DNA of 64,000 bases, taken from assembly GCA_029532625.1 (NCBI GenBank), contig JARFXM010000006.1:3715372-3779371 (forward strand), given 5' to 3'. The number at the start of each line of letters is the position of its first letter. Positions within the stretch are counted from its first letter, which is position 1. The translations under genes and the position numbers were made by a program. The notes beneath the pieces are model-generated. The model did no database searches. It was not told where the DNA came from and worked only from the letters and a program-made list of their open reading frames with translations. Shown here piece by piece: positions 47,801 through 55,964 of this stretch. Source of the DNA: Lomentospora prolificans (Eukaryota > Ascomycota > Sordariomycetes > Microascales > Microascaceae).

Positions 47801-49517
47801 ATGGCGACACAAATACAGACCCAAACGGAACCCGTCCTGCTAGAACCAATTGTCTATTATCCGGAATTAGAACCGAATCATTCTCTGCCTGGTTCACACC
47901 ATGACATCTCCGAGACCTCCAATGCTAGCAATACTAGCGCTGTTCTAACGGCTTCTCGACTACGAAAGACCCTAGTCACTTTCCAGCTTTCCGGGATAAA
48001 TTTCGCTTACAGTGCCGTTAATGGTCTCGTGGTTATCGGACTTCCCAAGATGACTGAAGAGCTCAACCTGCCTGAATCCCTCGCCTTTTGGCCGGCATCT
48101 GTGTCCGGTTTAACCACAGCATCGACCCTTCTGCTAGCGGGGTCCGTCGCAGACGTCCTGGGCCCTAGGTCCGTGGATTTAGTTGGATGCATCACCAGCG
48201 GAGCGTTCATGCTGGGTTGTGGTTTTGTGAATAAAGGCGAGGACCTGGTCGTCTTGAGGGCGTTGCAAGGGCTCGGGATTGCCTTGCACTTGTCTAGTTC
48301 GGTCTCTCTCGTTACCAAAATTGTGCCCCGGGGCAGAGCACGGAACATCTCATTCGCATGTCTTGGCCTGAGCCAGCCCTTGGGATTCTCATTTGGTCTT
48401 GTCGTCGGCGGCACCTTGGTGGATACATTAGGCTGGAGAGCGGGGTGGTATCTCTATGGAAGCATCACATTGCTCCTAGCAGCCATTGGTTTCTGGTCGT
48501 TGCCCAAAAGCACGGAGTCGAGGTCCATGAACAGCCTAATAGGTGATCTCAGAACCAAGGTTGATTGGGTCGGAGCGTTGCTGGCATCAGCATTTATGGC
48601 CATGCTCTCTTACTTCCTAGCGTAAGCATCAGATTCAGACTATTGTTGAGTATTTGTCGCATGCTAACCCCCATTTTAGGATTATAAGCACTGATATTTA
48701 CCGAATTAAGGAGGCGGGGACTATTGTATTTCTCTGCCTCGGCGTATCGGCCTTGCCTCTATTTATTGGCTGGGTGCATCGGCAGGTGCTGCGAGGCAAA
48801 CCGGCTCTCATTCCCAATTCCTTCTGGAGGATACCGAGCTTTTCCAGCATCTGTGTCACGATTGCCCTGTCTTTTGCCGTACTTAACGCACTGGAGCTCT
48901 TTGCCAGTCTCTTGTAAGCTCTCTTCGTTGGTATGCTACCGCGTCGCGGAAATTCTGACGGATCGCCCTGCAGCTTCCAAGAGATTCAACATTTATCAGC
49001 CCTTCAGGCCGCTGTTCGTATCCTACCAAGTCTTGTGGTTGGAACTATCCTCAATTTTACAACTGGTCTCTTCGTACACAAGGTCCCTGCTAACTGGATC
49101 GTCGTTTCGACTGCGCTTCTCACTGCCGGTGCTCCTCTCCTCATGGCAGTGATAAAACCGCAATGGCCCTACTGGGCGAATGCATTCGTCGCCCAACTTC
49201 TCATGCCCATCTCATGCGACGTGCTCTTCACTGTCGGTCTCATCATTATAACAGATGTCTTTCCAGAGAATAAACAGGCTGTGGCTGGTGCAGTATTCAA
49301 CACGGCGTCGCAGTTCGGGCAAGCTTTCGGCTTAGCCATTATGCAGGTTGTTTCCACACTTGTTGCGAAAGATTACGATGGAATGAGTAGAGCTGGTGCC
49401 TTGATGCAGGGTTATAGGGCAAGTTTCTGGGCAATGTTTGCATTTATGCTGGCTTGCGCTGTTCTAGGAGGGATTGGATTACGAAAGACTGGCAAAGTTG
49501 GCTTGAAACAAGAGTAG
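47801..49517 (+). CDS. MFS drug:H+ antiporter-type transporter (14-TM DHA2-like), 532 aa
   Basis: Predicted plasma-membrane exporter. Exons: 47801-48621, 48680-48913 and 48974-49517, with 58- and 60-base GT-AG introns that keep frame. The start at 47801 (CACCAACATGGCG) was chosen over in-frame ATGs at 47627 and 47695 because its context is much better and the upstream stretch is not membrane-protein-like. After a 60-residue hydrophilic N-terminus there are about 14 hydrophobic segments. V-L-R-A-L-Q-G-L-G-I-A matches the MFS motif in TM4-type positions, and L-G-L-S-Q-P-L-G-F-S-F-G-L-V-V-G-G resembles motif C of antiporters. V-F-N-T-A-S-Q-F-G-Q-A-F-G-L-A near the end fits DHA2 members. Could export a toxic metabolite or drug; substrate not predictable. 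Confidence 0.87.
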
Positions 49518-50438
49518 AAATCCTCTTCTAAAGATACCTTGCTTATAATGTAAGTTGCCAGCGATAATGCGATAAACCTATAACAGATGTGGCATCAACC
49601 GCTATTACACAAGGGAAATTGTTACGCTATATCATGCAAGCAAGCATGGGGTGAGGCGGTTCTCACACAATGTGGCCCTTACATCTTCTACGTGCAGCTA
49701 TCGCGGTGCAGGTCACTGTATGGTATCATGCTCCTGTCTAAGGCGCGAAAGAGGGACTTTGTAGGGAACAGAGTGCCGGACAATATGGTTGCGGCGGAGA
49801 AGAGGCTGGAGCAGCTGAGCGAGAGAACGATTAGGGAAGCGGAGTCATGGGACTGGCCCTGGACGGGAGATAATTCGGACGAAGCATACAGACTAGGTCC
49901 TTTTTGAATATAGGCTTCGATGAAGCATGATGTTCATGTGGCGTTGTGGTCGTTTCAGAAGGGCACAACTGGACGCGATCTGGTCCAACTATTTCGCAGA
50001 AGCAAGAAGAAGTAATGACATTCATAGCCACTCACGTGAGTGTATAGATTTATATAGCAGAATGACTGGATAAGAGCAAAAGTGTCATGGGAAGAAGTCA
50101 AAGGGAAGCGGGCAGCATGAGACCTTTCGGAACTTGGTTCCGCATTGAGGTAAAATCCATCCACGCTTCCCCCGACCTCTCAAGGTAAGACCCGTGAACA
50201 CCACACCAGTGGAGAACCGTATGTCTACTCTGAGAGACTCTAAAACTGGCTACAATGCTATGCTACGAACCATTGTGAAGGATGACCAGGATACTGTTGT
50301 TTCACATTGCCTAACGCAGAAGATAATCCATTGATATCCCCTGTGTCCCTTGGAGAATATACGAGAAATGAATCTGATAAGAATGGGGTTAGATTTGAAG
50401 ATCTATAAGGTCAAACATCTTCCTCTAGACAATCCCAC
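49518..50438. other. Intergenic region
   Basis: 0.9 kb with no supported gene. A 106-codon + frame (49587-49907) has a charged C-terminal half (E-K-R-L-E-Q-L-S-E-R) but no recognisable family and no upstream partner. Nothing else seen. Confidence 0.45.
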
Positions 50439-51434
50439 CTAGACCCCTCCCAGGTCGGGACCAAGCGAACCAAGCAAGTCCATCGAAGGATTTTTTCGAC
50501 GATTCCGCATCATCTCGTTTAAGTGGTACACTGGAAACGCCCTCCACCAACGCACCATCTTCCAATTTTTAGTATCCTCCATTTGCTCATCGCACCAACG
50601 TATCGTAGGCTCTAGAGAGGGGTGCTCAAACCATGGGCTGTAGAGATCAATACGGAGGCGGGACCAGGGGGGATAGGGCGCTTCATCGGGCGTCTGGTAG
50701 CCGAGCTTTGGGAGCGTATCTCCCTTAACTAAAGATTGCATAGTCTCGCGGTCGAGCACCCAGACCCAAGCGCGTAGGAAAGGTTGAGAGACGTTTATAG
50801 ACTCCGCTGTTGTATAGGGCCGGATCTCAGGGATGGTATCTGGAAGACTCTCCAGAGTGGCTAGGGATTTGTCGTCGATTATAAGACATTTGCTGTTACG
50901 CACAATACGTCTCTTCTCCCGCCTGTTCACAGCAGCATCAGGCTTCCCGTGCGCGGTGACCGATGCGATAAAAGCACGCCCAACGGGCGAGAAGTCCTCC
51001 AACCCATCTTCGACATCGAGGCCGGCGACGACGGCATCCTGACCGGGATAGTCGTCGACAATTTCATTCCAGAAGCGGCTGGCGACAACGTCGGCGAGCT
51101 CAATTGAAGGAGTATGCACCTCGCCACCGGTAGACGGGATAGGCCCTATATCATGCTGAATGGTGTTCCAGCGAACCCAGGCCTCGAGACGGCGGAGAAC
51201 GGTGCTGAAGCGGGCATCGACCTCGCTATCTATACCTACAGGGACCTTTGTTGCCCGATATATGGTGTATCCCCAGGAATAGGGTATATGGCTGGCGTCT
51301 GGTGTGGCGATATTGGAAAGAAAGTTAAGGGCGGTATAGCCAGGGAGATTTTTTAAACGTGGAAATGGGGGAGGTCTATAATAATCTTGTAGGGCAATTG
51401 GTTCGAATTTGGGTGATCTGTTAGATGTCATCAT
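50439..51434 (-). CDS. Uncharacterised fungal protein, 331 aa
   Basis: Function not recognised. A single uninterrupted frame with protein-like composition, rich in W, P and charged residues, and no signal peptide or membrane segment. Notable stretches are Y-R-P-P-P-F-P-R-L near the N-terminus, R-A-W-V-W-V-L-D-R-E in the middle and W-K-M-V-R-W-W-R-A-F-P-V-Y-H-L-N-E-M toward the end. The tryptophan-rich ends resemble small fungal proteins of unknown function often seen near chromosome ends, but I cannot name a family. Two ATGs at 51434 and 51431 are both possible starts. It is the last intact-looking host gene before the repeats. Confidence 0.7.
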   Translation of the reverse strand: MMTSNRSPKFEPIALQDYYRPPPFPRLKNLPGYTALNFLSNIATPDASHIPYSWGYTIYRATKVPVGIDSEVDARFSTVLRRLEAWVRWNTIQHDIGPIPSTGGEVHTPSIELADVVASRFWNEIVDDYPGQDAVVAGLDVEDGLEDFSPVGRAFIASVTAHGKPDAAVNRREKRRIVRNSKCLIIDDKSLATLESLPDTIPEIRPYTTAESINVSQPFLRAWVWVLDRETMQSLVKGDTLPKLGYQTPDEAPYPPWSRLRIDLYSPWFEHPSLEPTIRWCDEQMEDTKNWKMVRWWRAFPVYHLNEMMRNRRKNPSMDLLGSLGPDLGGV

Positions 51435-52835
51435 AGAGAATTCCTATAGAGTTTTGTTATCCTATGTTTGTTTGGAAGAGGATGATGCTCACAGAACCAT
51501 AAATCTAGTAAATCTATTAATAGGCTAAGGGGATGGGGGAAGATTAATACTTATATGCACTACCTTACCAAAAGTTTTCCCCTGGTCACAAAACCGCCAC
51601 ATGACCCACATTATATAGGCGCCAAGGCAAAGCTTGGCAAAGATCCGCTCATAAAGCCAAGACCTAGTATTTCATATATTACCATCCCTCTGCTTTTAGG
51701 ACAGTCTTTACATGATTAGGCATCTTATATAATAGGTTAACTAAGACTTCCTTATAGCTATTAGACTAGGCCTCCTGACTGCCAGTCTTGGGTCATTCTG
51801 CCATGTCATGGGCCAATCCAGCCTCTTATGCAGGCCAGGCAGACAAGCATGGCAGAAAAGGGTAAACTCCAGTGCAACCTGGAAAGATTAGGATTAGGCA
51901 GTATAACCTGACTGCCAGTCTTGGGTCGTTCTACTAGAACAACTACTGTAACGGGTTGAACCCTAGAACACAAGTGCCAGCAATACTAGCACCCTCTACA
52001 CCCTCTAAAAGGGGATAGCACCCTCTTACTAGGCCTACTATAATCAGAGCTCCATATACCCCCCTATTAGGAGGTCTACTAGCAATCCCCCTATAGACCT
52101 ATAGTAATAAGACTACCTATACACCCCCTTATTAGGAAGCCTATAAGTAATCTCCTAGTAGACTAGCTATAGTAGGATAGTATATATACCCCTACCTAGA
52201 AGTCTATAACCCTACTATAGACCTACTCCTATAGGTATATATACCCCTATAAATAGCCCTTATATAACTACTACTATAGTAGAAAATCCCTTTTTCCTAT
52301 TCTTTCCTTTTACTCTTTAGTTATTTTATAATAGATATATCTAAACCCTATATTATAGACTATACTCTATAACTAACCTATAATATATTATAAAATAACT
52401 CTTTATAAAAGAACCTTTAAAAGTAATAGTTAGTTACTATAGTATCTCTAAGTATTCCCTTTATAATTAACCTCCCTTTACTAAAAGAAAAGACCTCTTT
52501 AAACCTTAACTAGATAAACTATTTAGTTAAGTAAGTTATAAACTAGGCTACTTAACTAATATAGGAAAGATATAGTTAACAAAAAAATAACAAATATATA
52601 AATTATATTTATTATAATAAAACTCCTTTTTTTTTATAATATCTATAAAATATATATATATTCTTCTCTATCTATCTCTCTCTCCCCCCACAAAAAAAAA
52701 CCCTCTACTATTTATAAAAAAATAATAAAACAAAAATTTTCATAAAACCCCTCTATATTTATAATAAAATAGAGGGACTATATTATATATGTATAATATA
52801 TATATAATAAGATCTATTATAATAGCTGTTACAGC
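51435..52835. other. AT-rich, RIP-like repeat territory
   Basis: No gene. GC content falls sharply to the right: 52200-52800 is dominated by TA, TTA and CTA steps, homopolymer T/A runs and a CT microsatellite (about 52665-52687). Around 52000-52260 short CCCCTA/TAGGAGG-type units recur in varying order. This is the expected look of old repeats mutated by RIP (CpA to TpA on both strands). It includes an LTR scrap at 51804-51910. Confidence 0.6.
51804..51910 (+). repeat. 107-bp LTR fragment related to the element at 52841
   Basis: Collinear with the first 107 bases of the 52841 LTR (TGTCA start to AACCTG) and differing only by C-to-T and G-to-A changes, about two thirds of them at CpG positions. 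It ends abruptly. The same 20-bp sequence CTGACTGCCAGTCTTGGGTC lies at 51775-51794 just before the fragment and at 51908-51927, overlapping the fragment's last three bases. Confidence 0.85.
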
Positions 52836-52840
52836 TCGTG
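52836..52840 (+). repeat. Left target-site duplication TCGTG
   Basis: TCGTG directly abuts the 5' LTR and recurs at 60174-60178 right after the 3' LTR, as expected for 5-bp staggered integration of a Ty3/Gypsy element. Confidence 0.93.
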
Positions 52841-53306
52841 TGTCACGGGCCGATCCGGCCTCTTATGCAGGCCGGGCGGACAAGCATGGCAGAAAAGGGT
52901 AAACTCCGGCGCAACCCGGAAAGACTAGGATTGGGCAGCACAACCTGGGCCAATCAACAGAGGACCGCACTTAGAACACAAGCGGTCCATGGGAGGACCG
53001 CACCAGGGGCATATGCAGTCCACGAGGGACCGCATCGGGGGCAAGTGCGGTCCACAGAAGGACCGCACCTCCAGGGCCTGCGGTCCCAAGGAAGACGAAG
53101 TCTATATAAGTCACAGTCATTACCATCATGTATTCTAGTTATTCTTTAGTTCCGCAGTAGTCAATTCAAGTCACTCTATGAACCACACTTGAATACGCAT
53201 TACGGACCTTTATTGTTACTGTCTGACTGCCTCACTTATCCACTAACAGGCCCGACTGTTCTAACCTTAAAGCGACTAACCCTATCGGAAGTGTTGGAAC
53301 GTCACA
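52841..53306 (+). repeat. 5' LTR, 466 bp
   Basis: Begins TGTCACGGGC and ends AACGTCACA. A TATA box (TATATAA) lies at 53103-53109. Just upstream (52961-53086) is an array of inverted repeats of the form GCGGTCC-N5-AGGACCGC. The stretch AGTAGTCAA at 53156-53164, about 50 bases after the TATA box, is complementary to the sequence just past the LTR. Confidence 0.95.
52961..53086 (+). promoter_or_regulatory. Array of inverted CGG/CCG repeats in the LTR promoter
   Basis: Palindromic units with short loops: 52982-53001, 53015-53033 (left CGG reads CAG) and 53047-53066, plus half-sites at 52961-52969 and 53079-53086. In the two perfect units CGG and CCG are 12 bases apart. Inverted CGG triplets at fixed spacing are the usual binding layout of Gal4-type Zn2Cys6 dimers (Gal4 itself uses 11). 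The array sits directly before the TATA box, and again in the 3' LTR. The arrangement is seen; factor binding is inferred. Confidence 0.65.
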
Positions 53307-53308
53307 CG

Positions 53309-53317
53309 TTGACTACT
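53309..53317 (+). other. Putative self-primer binding site
   Basis: TTGACTACT starts two bases after the 5' LTR and is the exact reverse complement of AGTAGTCAA at 53156-53164 in the LTR. No usual tRNA 3'-end complement (TGG at the start) is seen immediately after the LTR. Tf1/sushi-type fungal elements prime from their own mRNA 5' end, which pairs with such a site; here that would require transcription to begin near 53156. Confidence 0.5.
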
Positions 53318-53369
53318 CCTGTTTGGTAAGTGACCCTTTCAAACAGTAAAGAAACTAACAGCAGGAACC

Positions 53370-55961
53370 ATGGCGAATGAAACCGCATCTAGCACCAGCA
53401 TCGCAGCTGCCAGCAAGGAACAGCTTGCCAAAAAGATCAAGGAACTTACAGAGCAACTTCAACAAGCCCGACAGCAAAATGCCCAACTCCAGGAACAACA
53501 CCGACCTGTCACGCATGAAGACATGTCGTCTCTCTTCCAAACCGTTGTCCAATCCACCGCCGACACTGTTGCAGAAGCAAGGAAGCCCAAGGTCCACTTC
53601 CCAGGACCCGAGAAGTTCGATGGAAGCCGTATCAAGCTACGGTCCTTCCTCACGTACATGAGGGCGTATCACGACCACTATGGAATCACCGATGCCGCCA
53701 CCAAAGTTACCAGCACGGTGGGATTCCTGGTCGGAGACGCCGCAGCATGGTTTGAACCAACCTTGCGGGACTACTACACCAATGAACCTGCACAACAAGA
53801 CAGCACGACCAAGAGGATGTTCAAAAACTACGACAACTTCGAAGAAGCCATCAAAGGGGCTTTTGGAGATCCAGACGAAGACCAGACCATGAAACGAAAG
53901 CTCAGGGAAACCCGACAAAAGACCTCAGCCTCGGAATATGTGTCTAAGTTCCGACAAATCGCCGCACACCTTGAATGGGATGACGAATCCATGATCGAAC
54001 ACTTCTACCATGGGTTAAAGGATGAAGTGAAAGATGAAATTAATAAGATCCTGGATACTCCTATAGAACTTGGAAAGTATATGGACCTCGCTGTTAGGAT
54101 TGACAACCGACTGTATCAACGGCGACTAGAGAAACGCCAGAAGACACCATACAGCGGAGGATATAGCAAAAAACGGGAAGCTAACACCGGGAAACGACGT
54201 AACGGCAACACCTCATGGGGAACCCACCCAGGGCCCATGGAACTCGATTCCGCCACACGAAAAGACGACTACGGAATCAAGAAACGAATGGAGGACCGTC
54301 TCGGTAAATGCTACACCTGTGGCCGCATAGGACATTTCGCAAGAGAATGCCGAAATGGAGGAAACTGGGGAGCAGGGAGAAAAGAACAAGGAGACCAAAA
54401 GAACAAGAGCTGGAGACCTGCACCTCAAGGAAAAACCCGGAGCAACAACGAGCAAAGCAGGGCTAGCGATGAACCCACCACCCGGACTCGGACCTTAGCC
54501 AGCAGCACTGTCCCAGACCACCGAGTTATGCATTGGACTGCGTGCTACGACGACGACTGTCAAGTACACCGTGATGGGAAGGATGGAGCCGGATACTACC
54601 CACGAAAACCGCGAACCCTTGCAACTATGGAAAGAGAAAAGGCTGGACCAAGCAACCTCGAAGCTAATGATGTTGAAAAGGAGATGCTTGCAGTACTTAA
54701 AAAGTACCCAGAAGTGGAAGCAAAAGAACTAAACATCGCCGTATTCCACCAGAAGCATCACAACCACAAGCAAGGCAAGAAACCACCCGCAGAATACACT
54801 CAACACATGGAGTGGATCCGAATTACCTCGCGACAACGACGAAAAGGGAAAGAGGTCGAGAACCAAGGACTTCCCCCTTATCAAGAAGTGATACCCATCA
54901 CTAAAGAAGAAGGAACCACCCAGAAAATCAATAAGTGTATTAAAGACACTGAAAAACTAGCAAGGAAGGTCCATGACCTCGAAGAAGTAATCAATGAGCT
55001 GGACGACACTCTCTGCGACCAACTCGACGAAGATCAAAAGAATGATCTACCAAAACAGTTCAAACTAATGATCGAGAAACTCAGTCGAATCGAAACACGA
55101 CAAGCAGAAACGGCTAGAAGACTGGAACATGTGGAAACAAGAACCGAAAATATAGAGGAACTTGTACAAACCACAAACCACAGAACTGACGAAACTATCA
55201 CCGGCATCCTAGAATGGATGACCGAACGCGACGAACTCATCATAGAAATACAAGGACAAGTCAAGGGACTCGAAACCGAGCTTGACGACGTAGACGCGGT
55301 GGCCGTGCAGGCATACACCGAAGCTACAGAAAAAGAAATGGACGCAGCAAAACGAGACGTCCAGGCGATGAGGGAAGCAAGACTACGGGTAGCACAACGA
55401 AACTCCGAACGCAACAGGCAAGCCATGAAGATACGCGAACAACGGCACAAAGAACCACAAGGACGACGAAGCCTGGAGAACGCTTCCAAAAAGGCACAAG
55501 AAAGCTACAAACGAGCCATCACACTGGAAAACCGAAGTCTGAACATCATGAGCTCCGATGAAACCAAACATTTAAAAGTACCAATTACGATTCAAGGACG
55601 AACATACAAAGCCTTAATAGACAGCGGAGCACAAGGAAATTTCATCTCGCCAGACGTGGTGAATGAACTACAACTCCCATGGAATCACAAGGAACGACCA
55701 TACCCGTTAAGCAACTGCGAAGGAGAACTTGTCACGTATGGAAAAGGCATGGTAAACATGGAGACTGCGCACCTCGATGTCATGATCCAAAACCAACCCG
55801 ATAAAATATCCTTCGATATCACGGAATCGAACCATCCTATTGTGATTGGCACACCATGGTTGAGAACCCGAAACCCGAGAATAGACTGGATTACTGATCA
55901 GCTCGCTTGGACTGGGATCCAAGGAGAATCCGTCGACGGTTCAGTCCCTGAGCAGCATTGA
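53370..55961 (+). CDS. gag: Gag polyprotein with zinc knuckle and C-terminal aspartic protease, 863 aa
   Basis: Structural protein that packages element RNA. An N-terminal coiled-coil (about residues 15-45, Q/K rich) is followed by the retrotransposon gag domain (about 70-260, with W-F-E-P-T-L-R-D-Y and F-R-Q-I-A-A-H-L-E-W). A CCHC zinc knuckle follows at C314-x2-C317-x4-H322-x4-C327, then a long charged region with a second coiled-coil (about 520-720) and a retroviral-type protease (A-L-I-D751-S-G-A-Q-G-N-F-I and later I-V-I-G-T-P-W-L). The start at 53370 (ACCATGGCG) has good context. The frame ends in TGA at 55959-55961. The next 13 codons and the pol frame are open in the same frame, so Gag-Pol could be made by stop-codon readthrough. 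Unusually long for a Gag because the protease is upstream of the stop. Confidence 0.95.
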   Translation: MANETASSTSIAAASKEQLAKKIKELTEQLQQARQQNAQLQEQHRPVTHEDMSSLFQTVVQSTADTVAEARKPKVHFPGPEKFDGSRIKLRSFLTYMRAYHDHYGITDAATKVTSTVGFLVGDAAAWFEPTLRDYYTNEPAQQDSTTKRMFKNYDNFEEAIKGAFGDPDEDQTMKRKLRETRQKTSASEYVSKFRQIAAHLEWDDESMIEHFYHGLKDEVKDEINKILDTPIELGKYMDLAVRIDNRLYQRRLEKRQKTPYSGGYSKKREANTGKRRNGNTSWGTHPGPMELDSATRKDDYGIKKRMEDRLGKCYTCGRIGHFARECRNGGNWGAGRKEQGDQKNKSWRPAPQGKTRSNNEQSRASDEPTTRTRTLASSTVPDHRVMHWTACYDDDCQVHRDGKDGAGYYPRKPRTLATMEREKAGPSNLEANDVEKEMLAVLKKYPEVEAKELNIAVFHQKHHNHKQGKKPPAEYTQHMEWIRITSRQRRKGKEVENQGLPPYQEVIPITKEEGTTQKINKCIKDTEKLARKVHDLEEVINELDDTLCDQLDEDQKNDLPKQFKLMIEKLSRIETRQAETARRLEHVETRTENIEELVQTTNHRTDETITGILEWMTERDELIIEIQGQVKGLETELDDVDAVAVQAYTEATEKEMDAAKRDVQAMREARLRVAQRNSERNRQAMKIREQRHKEPQGRRSLENASKKAQESYKRAITLENRSLNIMSSDETKHLKVPITIQGRTYKALIDSGAQGNFISPDVVNELQLPWNHKERPYPLSNCEGELVTYGKGMVNMETAHLDVMIQNQPDKISFDITESNHPIVIGTPWLRTRNPRIDWITDQLAWTGIQGESVDGSVPEQH

Positions 55962-55964
55962 CTA
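55959..55964 (+). promoter_or_regulatory. Likely readthrough stop: UGA CUA between gag and pol
   Basis: A single in-frame TGA separates gag from pol and is followed by CTA. UGA-CUA is a known readthrough-permissive context in several viral and cellular genes. No stop occurs from 55962 to the end of pol. This would give a fixed small share of Gag-Pol. Confidence 0.6.

Noticed and set aside
49587..49907. 106-codon + ORF downstream of the MFS exporter
   Set aside because: First half unlike protein, no family, no sign of being a missing exon of the exporter, which ends in its own stop.
51775..51927. 20-bp direct repeat as a target-site duplication
   Set aside because: Too long for an LTR element (5 bp here), and the right copy overlaps the LTR fragment by three bases.
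55034..55489. Antisense ORFs inside gag (also 53355-53597 and 54213-54455) as further antisense genes
   Set aside because: They mirror the charged coiled-coil and low-complexity Gag sequence and have no splice signals or motifs, unlike the gene at 58930-59574.
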